This document shows, one piece after another, positions 1 to 7,307 of a stretch of DNA of 54,349 bases (position 1 is its first letter; each line of letters opens with the position of its first letter). Origin of the DNA: an uncultured Lachnospiraceae bacterium (lineage in GTDB: Bacteria > Bacillota > Clostridia > Lachnospirales > Lachnospiraceae); the NCBI GenBank assembly GCA_910585215.1, contig CAJUDQ010000001.1:216818-271166 (forward strand). Reading direction: 5' to 3'. Both the position numbers and the translations under genes were made by a program. The notes under the pieces were generated by a model. It saw only the letters and a list, made by a program, of their open reading frames with translations. It was not told the origin of the DNA and did not search any database.

Positions 1-24
1 TTCAGACGTGTGCTCTTCCGATCT
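1..24. other. Illumina adapter remnant
   Basis: The first 24 bases match the end of the TruSeq read-2 adapter, finishing in GCTCTTCCGATCT. They are not genomic. They also encode the first residues of an apparent recombinase ORF starting at position 8, so that start is false. I looked for the reverse adapter at the right end of the window and did not see it. Confidence 0.97.
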
Positions 25-25
25 T

Positions 26-1222
26 CTGGAAGATAAGTATGACCGAAAATTTTTTGAAATGGAACTGACACGTGGAAATGACTATCTTGAATATACAAAA
101 GAAATTTTAAGAAGAGGTGTCCTAGCGTCGGTAAATCAGGGAAATTATATAGCTTCCTCTGCCCCTTACGGCTATCGGAAAGTATCTCTCAAATATGAGC
201 ACAAAACAATTCATACTCTGGAAATAATTCCTGAAGAGGCGGCTGCATTGCAAATTATGTATGATTTATACCTGAATCAAAATTTTGGATTTCAAAAAAT
301 TGCAAATTATCTGGATAAAATGAATGTAAAGCCAAGAATTGCAAAAAACTGGTCACCGGCAGCAATTAAAGACATGCTGGAAAATCCTGTTTATACTGGA
401 AAAATACGATGGAACCATCGAAAAACAGTAATTACCATGAAAAATGGACAAAAGAAAATCTGCAGGCCAAAATCGCCTCCAGAACAATGTATATTGACAA
501 CAGGATTACATAAACCTATTATATCCGAAGAGCTTTATCAGGCAACTATGGAGAAAAAAGGGAAGAATATTTGTGTAAGGAAAAATTCTTGTCTGGAAAA
601 TCCCTTTGCAGGGTTATTGTTTTGTCAATGTGGATATTCCATGTCTTATAAATATAACCACTCTAAAAACAATGCAAAAGCCATTATGGTATGTAATCAT
701 CAATCTGTTTGTCATACCCGTTCTGTTTCCTATGATGAACTGCTGAGAAATTTAATTCAATGCATGGAAAAAAAGATTGCATCTTTTGAGGTTGAAATAC
801 AAACTATCAACTGCAAAACCAAAGAACATTATCAGGTAATTATTGAGGACTTAGAATATCGACTAGAACAGCTTTATAAAAAAGATAAACGCCAAAAAGA
901 TGCCTTTGATGATGGAATTTACAGCAAACAGGAATATATAGAACGAAATAAAGAGATTCATCAGGAAATTGAAAAAACTGTTCAATGTATTGAAAATGCA
1001 AAAAATAATATACCTGAAACAATAGACTGCAAACAGAAAAAAGCAATATTTGAAGAGATTTTACAAACATTATGGGATGCCAATATTCCGGCCGAGAAAA
1101 AAAATATTTTGCTGAAAAAATATATTAATAAAATTATATATAGAAATGATATGCCATCTGAGAGAGGGATAGGACGATATTCTAAAAATGTATTTTTATT
1201 GGAAATCTATTTTCATATTTAG
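26..1222 (+). CDS. Large serine recombinase, 5' truncated by contig edge
   Basis: This is the C-terminal part of a large serine site-specific recombinase, the class that integrates and excises phages, ICEs and skin-type elements. The N-terminal catalytic resolvase domain with its serine nucleophile is missing because the contig begins here. What remains is the end of the linker helix, then a Recombinase domain (about the first 180 residues, with the SAPYGY motif typical of its start). A zinc-ribbon segment (CQCG, then two later cysteines) follows, then a coiled-coil region rich in E and K. The gene ends in TAG at 1220-1222, tail to tail with the broken cotJC frame, which overlaps it by about 40 bases. 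A recombinase at the very edge of an integrated element, next to its target gene, is the usual layout. The recombinase class is secure. Its element type is inferred. Confidence 0.88.
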   Translation: MEDKYDRKFFEMELTRGNDYLEYTKEILRRGVLASVNQGNYIASSAPYGYRKVSLKYEHKTIHTLEIIPEEAAALQIMYDLYLNQNFGFQKIANYLDKMNVKPRIAKNWSPAAIKDMLENPVYTGKIRWNHRKTVITMKNGQKKICRPKSPPEQCILTTGLHKPIISEELYQATMEKKGKNICVRKNSCLENPFAGLLFCQCGYSMSYKYNHSKNNAKAIMVCNHQSVCHTRSVSYDELLRNLIQCMEKKIASFEVEIQTINCKTKEHYQVIIEDLEYRLEQLYKKDKRQKDAFDDGIYSKQEYIERNKEIHQEIEKTVQCIENAKNNIPETIDCKQKKAIFEEILQTLWDANIPAEKKNILLKKYINKIIYRNDMPSERGIGRYSKNVFLLEIYFHI

Positions 1223-1445
1223 TATTATAATCCCAACGTCTATGTTCTGGTTCTTCTGTTCCAATATCATTTAAGACACCGGCTACTCTTGGATTTTTGA
1301 AGCTGAACTTTTGGGATAAATATCTCATGGAGGCTCCCATTTCTCCATCTGGTCCTCCATATTGACTTATAATTATCTGTGCTGTCCTCGCATCATTCTT
1401 ATCGATATTTACTGGATACTGTGTTCTCTTTTCATATGCCCACAT
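1182..1445 (-). pseudogene. CotJC spore coat protein, interrupted N-terminal fragment
   Basis: CotJC is a manganese-catalase-like spore coat protein of about 190 residues. Here only the first 68 or so residues are recognisable, through IISQYGGPDGE, MRYLSQ and the metal-site motif DIGTEE..H. After His68 (1242-1244) the frame runs into unrelated sequence and stops at 1182, inside the 3' end of the convergent recombinase. The break therefore falls in or just after the EExxH metal-ligand motif. The ATG has a GGAGG Shine-Dalgarno upstream and lies 3 bases from the cotJB stop. The rest of cotJC is not in the window. Either the gene is dead, or it is split by an element that can leave. Confidence 0.85.
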
Positions 1446-1448
1446 ATC

Positions 1449-1976
1449 TTACATCCTCCTTCCATCACAACAATCATTATTCCATGGAAGAGGACCCTCA
1501 TTCCAGTTCCAACTTCCATCTCCCACATCACTTGTGTGATAGGAAAGAATTGGCCCACAATGTATCTCGTATTCCTTTATCGCTTCATTCCTGATTTTCT
1601 CCATTTTTCTAAAGTAAGCAACCGCTTCTTTGCAATCAGGATGTGTATCCAAAAATAATCTGGTATCATCCATAGCAAAGCTTGCTTTATCTATAATTGA
1701 CAGAAGCTTTTTTCCATTTACATTATGATTATGCTCATGGGCACAATTATCTGCTTCTCCTCTTCCTCCCGCTGGAAATACAGGCGGACGGACAGGCATT
1801 CTTCCATCAACCTGCGGAGCATGCTGCAACCTGTTTCCATACATGCCATACTGTTTCCTTCCACCTTGCTGTGGAGCAAACTGAGGCATATAATTTCTTC
1901 TTTGAACATTCTGATTACAACTACATTCGCCTACATTCTGTGTAACGATTCCCTTTTCTTCTTCCATATTGCTCAT
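1449..1976 (-). CDS. cotJB: CotJB spore coat protein with long N-terminal extension
   Basis: This is the spore coat protein of the cotJ operon, thought to act with CotJA and CotJC in the inner coat. The C-terminal 90 residues carry the CotJB signature: a helix with LLSIIDKASFAMDD, then LFLDTHPDCKEA, then an aromatic end with WNW and GPLPW. Typical CotJB proteins are about 90 residues. This one is 175 because of an N-terminal low-complexity segment rich in Gly, Gln, Asn, Pro and Arg, with a CSC and an HEHNHN cluster. I chose the ATG at 1976 because GAGGTGA lies 6 bases upstream. An in-frame ATG at 2003 would overlap cotJA. It sits 17 bases after cotJA and 3 bases before cotJC. Confidence 0.87.
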   Translation of the reverse strand: MSNMEEEKGIVTQNVGECSCNQNVQRRNYMPQFAPQQGGRKQYGMYGNRLQHAPQVDGRMPVRPPVFPAGGRGEADNCAHEHNHNVNGKKLLSIIDKASFAMDDTRLFLDTHPDCKEAVAYFRKMEKIRNEAIKEYEIHCGPILSYHTSDVGDGSWNWNEGPLPWNNDCCDGRRM

Positions 1977-1993
1977 ATAAATCACCTCACTAT

Positions 1994-2167
1994 TTAATAG
2001 CACAGAAAAGGTTTCTTAAGCTCTGGAAAAATGGTTCCGCTTTCAAACCCCTCGTCTAAATCAAATATCTCATCCCATGTCTGCCATGGAACATATGCCA
2101 TTGCTACTGGAAAATCCTTTAATGGCATCTTATCTGTACATCTCGTATACTTCCTTTCTTCACTCAT
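1994..2167 (-). CDS. cotJA: CotJA spore coat-associated protein
   Basis: This 57-residue protein is the first gene of the cotJ operon. The family pattern is clear: MPLKDFPVAMAYVPWQ near residues 14-29, a W.EI..LDEG segment, then GTIFPEL before a short tail. CotJA is needed with CotJC for coat assembly in Bacillus subtilis. The ATG at 2167 has AAAGGA about 8 bases upstream. A perfect 7-1-7 inverted repeat, ATTGTCAATGACAAT, lies at 2183-2197 between the start and the upstream AT-rich region, and could be an operator. I saw no convincing sigma-E promoter, although CATATACT near 2217 is a one-mismatch match to its -10. Confidence 0.93.
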   Translation of the reverse strand: MSEERKYTRCTDKMPLKDFPVAMAYVPWQTWDEIFDLDEGFESGTIFPELKKPFLCY

Positions 2168-2300
2168 ATGCAGTTCCTTTCTATTGTCAATGACAATTAA
2201 AAGCTTTACATTATAGTATATGACTCATATTATTTCATGGTTACTCATAAAATATAATTTAGGAGTAAAAAGCCTGTTCTATAATATTGATTTGCAATAG

Positions 2301-2397
2301 ACCTTTTATCTGTAATAACCCTTCTACAACTAGGAGTATGGAACTTGTTGTCCTTGTTCTTTGGAACTTTTTATCTACAACAATTCTACCACAACTA
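2301..2397. repeat. Two-copy degenerate 32-bp direct repeat
   Basis: Two copies, 2301-2332 and 2366-2397, match at 24 of 32 positions with a 65-bp period. They occupy the gene-free stretch 2168-2545 upstream of cotJA. On the minus strand the second copy is preceded by GTTT, so it begins GTTTTAGTTGT. The length and spacing resemble one repeat-spacer-repeat unit of a CRISPR array, but there are only two copies, they are diverged and no cas gene is present. I treat it as a plain repeat. The rest of this gap holds the wall-protein terminator and AT-rich sequence. Confidence 0.6.
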
Positions 2398-2456
2398 AAA
2401 CCGTACTGTCTTAAAAACAGAACAAAAAATACAAAGTTTTTTCTATAATATAACTA

Positions 2457-2504
2457 TGAAAAAATAAAGAAACTGTTCCTTACGCACTGCAAAGAACAGT
2501 TTCT
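2457..2504 (-). terminator. Rho-independent terminator of the wall-protein gene
   Basis: A perfect 11-bp stem pairs 2468-2478 with 2494-2504 around a 15-base loop. Read on the minus strand it is followed by TTTATTTTTT. It lies 42 bases past the stop of the 1450-residue wall protein. Confidence 0.85.
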
Positions 2505-2545
2505 CCATTAAAAAATCAAATGATTCATTTTCTTGTTTATATACG

Positions 2546-5500
2546 CTATATGCTTTCTTCTAGTTCCTCTTCTTCTTTTTTCTTCGGACAGGCAATAATA
2601 ATTATAATTAATGACATTACACATAGCAGCGCCCAATGTCCGATATTTGCCCTATCTCCTGTAGATAACTGCTGATTATTATTTCCTTTATTATTGGAAG
2701 TATTCTTATCGTCTGAATCTACTTTACTGTTATTATTAATCCATTCAAGAATCTTATCTATAGAGCTGTTGGAATTATTTCCTTGATTTGTATTTCCTCC
2801 CTGATTATTGTTTGGCGGGGTCGGTTGCTCATTATCCGGATTCTGCGGTGTATCAGGTTCTTCCGGCTTATCAGGCTCTACAGGCTTATCAGGCTCCGGA
2901 TTTAAATCTTTCCATTTCGCTGTCAACACAAGATTTCCTGTGGAATCCTTAATAGAAGAAACCTCATTGTCTTCCTCATCATACCATCCAAGGAACTCAA
3001 AACCTTCCTTTGATGGTGCTGTCAGCCATATTTCATCCTCAACTGTATAAACCGTTGGATTGTCTTCTGCATTGCCATCTAAATAAGTAATAGTATACTC
3101 AATCGGCTCAAACTCTGCGACAAGATTTATATCATGGTCTGGCATAATAAAGTAATAAATTCCTTCAGCCACCTCGTACAATGGTATATCAAACTCATTA
3201 TTTAAAATACCTTCAATTGCTCTCAATGCTTTCTGAGCAGAATATACCTGTGCTTCCGAATCATCATAGGATACATTTGTCAGTTTATATCCTCTGTCCG
3301 GTATTGCCGAAAAGAACACATACTGTCCTTCATAAGCTTCTGTCGCAAAAGAATCCATCGTACCATGCAACAGGCCATCATTAATCAAAATTTTATATAA
3401 GGTACTTCCAGGGTCATTTTCAGGGTCCCAATGAGCTACAAGAATAATATTTCCACTCATTTTTTCACCATCAATTGTCTCAATCGGCTCTTCCTTCGTT
3501 GCAAAGTGCTCACCGTCTATATAGTTATCTTCATCAGGAAGTACAATATTCCAGCCCTTAAAATCAACGCCCTTCTTTTCCAATGCTTCAAGGTCTATCT
3601 TGTTTTCCACTGTATAAGTAACCGGATTTGGATTTACTGCACCATTAAGATTCAGATAGGTAATATGATATTCAATCAGTGAGAAATCTCCTTCAATTCT
3701 TACCGGAGATGCCGGAGGCATAATAAAGTCATATTCATATGGAGACTTTTCGTCTGCCGCAGGTGTATGTGTAAGCACACAATCACTGTGATTAATATCT
3801 GTATAATACCATGTCATGCTGTTATAGCTGACACCCCTAGGTGTTGTAACTACAATTTTTAATTTTTCTCCTGGAATACCCTTGTCAACCGGCATATTTC
3901 TGTCTGTATCATATACTGTAATATATTTTGCCGCTTCTTCACTTACTGTGATTGGATAGGTAACTACATCTTCCCATTTCGCATACAAGTACAAGTTTTC
4001 CAGATGTTCCTGAGGAACAATCAAGCTGTCCTTAATGACTTCAGTCTCTCCGATTTTGCACCAGCCAACAAACTTTTTATATTTGTCTGTCTGTTTTGCT
4101 GGAACAAGCTGAAACTCTTTTGACCTCGCGTTATATTCAGTCACAGGTGTCCCATAAGTTTCATCTAGTACTGCCGGTATTACATCGTCATTCTCATTTA
4201 CATCATAGTAAACGACTTCATAATTTCCTTCTTCAAATTTTACTTTAATGTAGACATCACTGTCCGGCATGGTAAACTGGTATGCCTGCTCATCCTGCTC
4301 CCCTTTGCCAAGCTGAATTTCTTCTCCTGTCTTGGCATTATATGCGTGAATTCCGGACTCTGCAATCATATAACCCTTTTTGGCCTTAATACTGCATGTA
4401 ACCAGACAATTGCCGATATCCTCTCCTGAAATAAACTCTTTGGTTCGATAATACTTTCCTTCTTCCGTATCATATTTCTCAAACTCTATCGGCTGATTTT
4501 GTTCTCCATTGACATAATTATAATAAGTTGCAAAATTACCTACCTGAGAAGGTTCTACATTCATGATATTTCCAAAATTCGGCTCCTCATACTCGGTATA
4601 AATGTATACATAATATCCTATTTCATGGAATTTTGCCTGAATAACTGTATTTCCATTAATTGTTTTCTGAGGATACTCATCATTTTCCTCCGGTTTTTCA
4701 TAAAGTGTTCCGTCTATTATCCAGCCATCAAATGCCTTTAAACTGGTATCTTCCAAATCCTGTGGATAATCATCCGGATACAGTACCGCATTTGGATTCA
4801 TCTCCAATAAAACAGGATTTGTAAATGCATTTCCTTCCGAGTCCTTCAGATTTTCAAGAAGATTTCCGTTTTCATCTACGAAAGATACTTCACATCCCCA
4901 TTTTGCATACACTGTAACTTCATAACCGCTTTGTATGAAAGTTTCATCAGGGGTCTGAACCTCCTCTATTGGTGTTTTTAAATCCGCATCCAAATACCAG
5001 CCCATAAAAATATGATTTTCCCATGATATGTCCTGAAGTTTGTAATTAATTCCAAACGAACATTCACGAACATTGTCATTCTTTATGCTGCTTGCATACT
5101 GTTTGCCTGCTCCATAATCATAGTTAATTGTATACTTTGGTATCTCATATTCAAATCTTACCGTACAGTCATTGGATGGCATGGTAAATGATATTGTACC
5201 ATCCCAGTTTGCATCGACTGTAACCGTTTGTGTTGATGTACCACTCTTGCTTGATACAGTATAGGTAACACTCTTACAATATTTGGACATATTTGTCAGT
5301 CTGATTTTTACATCCTTTGTTTCTTTTACACTTACAGGACCATTATATATCTGTTCTGAACCTGTTCCTATTGTATAAGCATATCCTACTTCCGGTGAAT
5401 CACTTGTAATCTCAAGTTTATATGGAGTAAGTGTCTTTGTAGGCAGATAAAAATACATGTCACTGCTGCTGCGTTCATCGAAATAAGCCTTGGCATATCC

Positions 5501-6898
5501 TATAAATTCATAATCTCCAATCTTGTTACCTGACATACCATTATTTGCTACAGCGGCTGACACTGTAAAATGTAAATTTCCAGTTCTGTCAGCACTTTCT
5601 TCTCCAGAATAGTCTGCATAAACATCAAATCTTTCCCCTTCCATATCCTGCAACTGATATGTTGCAGAGGAAACAAATGGAGGCTGGCTCAAATCCAATT
5701 TAAATTTATAAACTGGCGTATTTCCATTGCGTGCTTCTCCAAATTCATACCCTGTTTTACTTGGTACCAAATCTATGTTACCACTTCTTATCTGAACAAT
5801 CCCCTGCTTTACCGGCTGGTCTGCAATCGCACCAACACCAATACAGCATCCCAATGCACTGTCTGTCATATGTATGGATACAGAACCACCGTTAATCTCA
5901 ACGCTATCTCCATCAAACATACTTTTTGCAGATATTGTTCCCCGTTTATCATTTTGATAATCGTTTCTTTTATAAGTAACATTCTGGTCAGTGCTTGCTC
6001 CAGTTCCAATACCTGCACCATTTCCCCGTCCGTTTATAATAATATTAGCACTGTGTGTAATATTGATATCACCGGAACCATATTTTACATTTCCGGAAAC
6101 CACTTCCTGATGATTTTTATATAAAATACCTTCACTGTCCGTATAGTCTCCACTTAAAGACACATAAGTATTTCCCACCTCTGCAAGCGTATTGTCATCC
6201 AGAACGATCTTTTCATCCAATTTACTTGCATCAGCAGAACCAATTGCTGCACCTGTGCTTCCTGCACCTGTAGTAAGTATTAAAACATCGTTGATACTGC
6301 CGGTTCCTTTAAATTGAACCTTGCAATCACGTATTACTCTCGCATCCAGTTCATTATTCTGACCATAATTTCTCTGATATCCGTATGTCTTTACATTATA
6401 AACAACACTCTCTGCGCTAATCAAAGGAGCCTTGGCAGCACATGTACTGACAATTCTGTTTTCTCCACTTATTATAATATCAAATAAAGCCCGACTGCTA
6501 CTGCTGCTGGTATATGTTGTATTTGACAGATTTGCATCATCTCTTTGTTTACTCTGACCGGTAAACTCTATGGCCGGTTTATCCTGTCCAATTGTCCAAT
6601 TGATATTTTCCAGTATCAAATTGACGGAAGCACTCCCGTCACCTGTATACTCCAATGTATATGTATCTGTAAATCCCCCTGTTATTTTATACCATTTTCC
6701 TCCCTCCACGGAATGTTTCCCACCAGATGTAAGGATAATCGGGTCACTCTGTGTATCTCCCTGTGCTGCCTTTATTTCTGGTATCATTGCATATACTCCC
6801 ACTGCAGTCAGTATCCCAAGTACCGCTACAGTGACCCCCACTGCAAGCTTTTTCTTCTGTATATAAAAAGCTTTTATCTTTCTAAAAACCTCTCTCAT
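2546..6898 (-). CDS. Large secreted wall protein with InlB-type repeats
   Basis: This 1450-residue surface protein has a charged N-terminus and a hydrophobic signal segment at about residues 17-45. A beta-rich region of roughly 450 residues follows. Several Listeria-Bacteroides (InlB B) repeat modules come next, recognised by a YTI.Y start, a GW core and an AKW end (for example FLGWYDEE then LTAKWK). Extracellular modules between them share the FTMP or FIMP motif. After them come a Pro/Glu/Asp linker (PDKPEEPD repeats), an Asn/Gln/Gly stretch, and a C-terminal membrane helix with a KKKEEEE tail. No exact LPxTG is present. LSTGD sits where a sortase motif would be. Start: ATG with GGAGGT 7 bases upstream. 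Function is probably adhesion or wall structure. The ligand is unknown. Confidence 0.85.
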   Translation of the reverse strand: MREVFRKIKAFYIQKKKLAVGVTVAVLGILTAVGVYAMIPEIKAAQGDTQSDPIILTSGGKHSVEGGKWYKITGGFTDTYTLEYTGDGSASVNLILENINWTIGQDKPAIEFTGQSKQRDDANLSNTTYTSSSSSRALFDIIISGENRIVSTCAAKAPLISAESVVYNVKTYGYQRNYGQNNELDARVIRDCKVQFKGTGSINDVLILTTGAGSTGAAIGSADASKLDEKIVLDDNTLAEVGNTYVSLSGDYTDSEGILYKNHQEVVSGNVKYGSGDINITHSANIIINGRGNGAGIGTGASTDQNVTYKRNDYQNDKRGTISAKSMFDGDSVEINGGSVSIHMTDSALGCCIGVGAIADQPVKQGIVQIRSGNIDLVPSKTGYEFGEARNGNTPVYKFKLDLSQPPFVSSATYQLQDMEGERFDVYADYSGEESADRTGNLHFTVSAAVANNGMSGNKIGDYEFIGYAKAYFDERSSSDMYFYLPTKTLTPYKLEITSDSPEVGYAYTIGTGSEQIYNGPVSVKETKDVKIRLTNMSKYCKSVTYTVSSKSGTSTQTVTVDANWDGTISFTMPSNDCTVRFEYEIPKYTINYDYGAGKQYASSIKNDNVRECSFGINYKLQDISWENHIFMGWYLDADLKTPIEEVQTPDETFIQSGYEVTVYAKWGCEVSFVDENGNLLENLKDSEGNAFTNPVLLEMNPNAVLYPDDYPQDLEDTSLKAFDGWIIDGTLYEKPEENDEYPQKTINGNTVIQAKFHEIGYYVYIYTEYEEPNFGNIMNVEPSQVGNFATYYNYVNGEQNQPIEFEKYDTEEGKYYRTKEFISGEDIGNCLVTCSIKAKKGYMIAESGIHAYNAKTGEEIQLGKGEQDEQAYQFTMPDSDVYIKVKFEEGNYEVVYYDVNENDDVIPAVLDETYGTPVTEYNARSKEFQLVPAKQTDKYKKFVGWCKIGETEVIKDSLIVPQEHLENLYLYAKWEDVVTYPITVSEEAAKYITVYDTDRNMPVDKGIPGEKLKIVVTTPRGVSYNSMTWYYTDINHSDCVLTHTPAADEKSPYEYDFIMPPASPVRIEGDFSLIEYHITYLNLNGAVNPNPVTYTVENKIDLEALEKKGVDFKGWNIVLPDEDNYIDGEHFATKEEPIETIDGEKMSGNIILVAHWDPENDPGSTLYKILINDGLLHGTMDSFATEAYEGQYVFFSAIPDRGYKLTNVSYDDSEAQVYSAQKALRAIEGILNNEFDIPLYEVAEGIYYFIMPDHDINLVAEFEPIEYTITYLDGNAEDNPTVYTVEDEIWLTAPSKEGFEFLGWYDEEDNEVSSIKDSTGNLVLTAKWKDLNPEPDKPVEPDKPEEPDTPQNPDNEQPTPPNNNQGGNTNQGNNSNSSIDKILEWINNNSKVDSDDKNTSNNKGNNNQQLSTGDRANIGHWALLCVMSLIIIIIACPKKKEEEELEESI

Positions 6899-7037
6899 AG
6901 ATTTACCTCCGATTCACCTTCCCTGTTATCAATATTTTCCCTGCTGATTTATATCTCTGGCAGAAAATTCAGACCTTCTCCATACACTGCATAAATCACT
7001 CTCATTACTTTTCTTAATCAACTATCAAAAACAATTG

Positions 7038-7130
7038 TTAAGTTCCATATATACGCGGCGAAAGCATCTGATGCTGCCTATATACAAACTGGGCTTTATT
7101 ATAATAAAATAATTCATCTTTTTTAATCAC
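7038..7130 (-). CDS. Candidate small protein upstream of wall-protein gene
   Basis: This is a 30-residue ORF from GTG at 7130 to TAA at 7038. It is preceded by GGAGGTGAT, a near-perfect Shine-Dalgarno ending about 8 bases before the start. It lies about 25 bases after the predicted transcription start of the promoter at 7163-7191 and 139 bases before the large wall-protein gene. The product is basic and aromatic (starts MIKKDELFYYNK) and has no membrane helix. It may be a leader peptide or a small protein. I recognise no family. The case rests on the ribosome binding site and promoter alone. Confidence 0.45.
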   Translation of the reverse strand: MIKKDELFYYNKAQFVYRQHQMLSPRIYGT

Positions 7131-7162
7131 TATTTTATCACCTCCGTTTCCTCATTATTACC

Positions 7163-7191
7163 ATTATATCCCTGTTTTTGCCGATTGTAAA
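7163..7191 (-). promoter_or_regulatory. Sigma-A promoter for small ORF and wall protein
   Basis: On the minus strand the -35 is TTTACA (7186-7191), the spacer is 17 bp, and the -10 is a perfect TATAAT (7163-7168). The predicted start is near 7155, so the wall-protein mRNA has a leader of about 255 nt containing the 30-codon ORF. The remaining gene-free sequence 6899-7307 shows nothing else apart from the terminator at 7241-7269. Confidence 0.75.
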
Positions 7192-7240
7192 GTATATTTT
7201 CTGTATATTTTATATCGGTCATTCCTTCCTCAAATATAAG

Positions 7241-7269
7241 AAAAAACCGAAGAAAATCTTCGATTTTTT
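7241..7269 (-). terminator. Terminator downstream of amt
   Basis: A 6-bp stem CGAAGA/TCTTCG (7248-7253 with 7257-7262) has a 3-base loop. It is flanked by A6 on one side and T6 on the other, so it could terminate in both directions. It sits 39 bases past the amt stop. Confidence 0.75.
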
Positions 7270-7307
7270 CCATATTATTTCTATGCTGTTTCTATATTAT
7301 CTGTTTC

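Noticed and set aside
1449..2003. Upstream ATG at 2003 as cotJB start
   Set aside because: It overlaps the cotJA stop and lacks a ribosome binding site. ATG 1976 has a strong one.
2301..2397. Functional CRISPR array
   Set aside because: There are only two copies, 8 of 32 positions differ, and there are no cas genes in the window.
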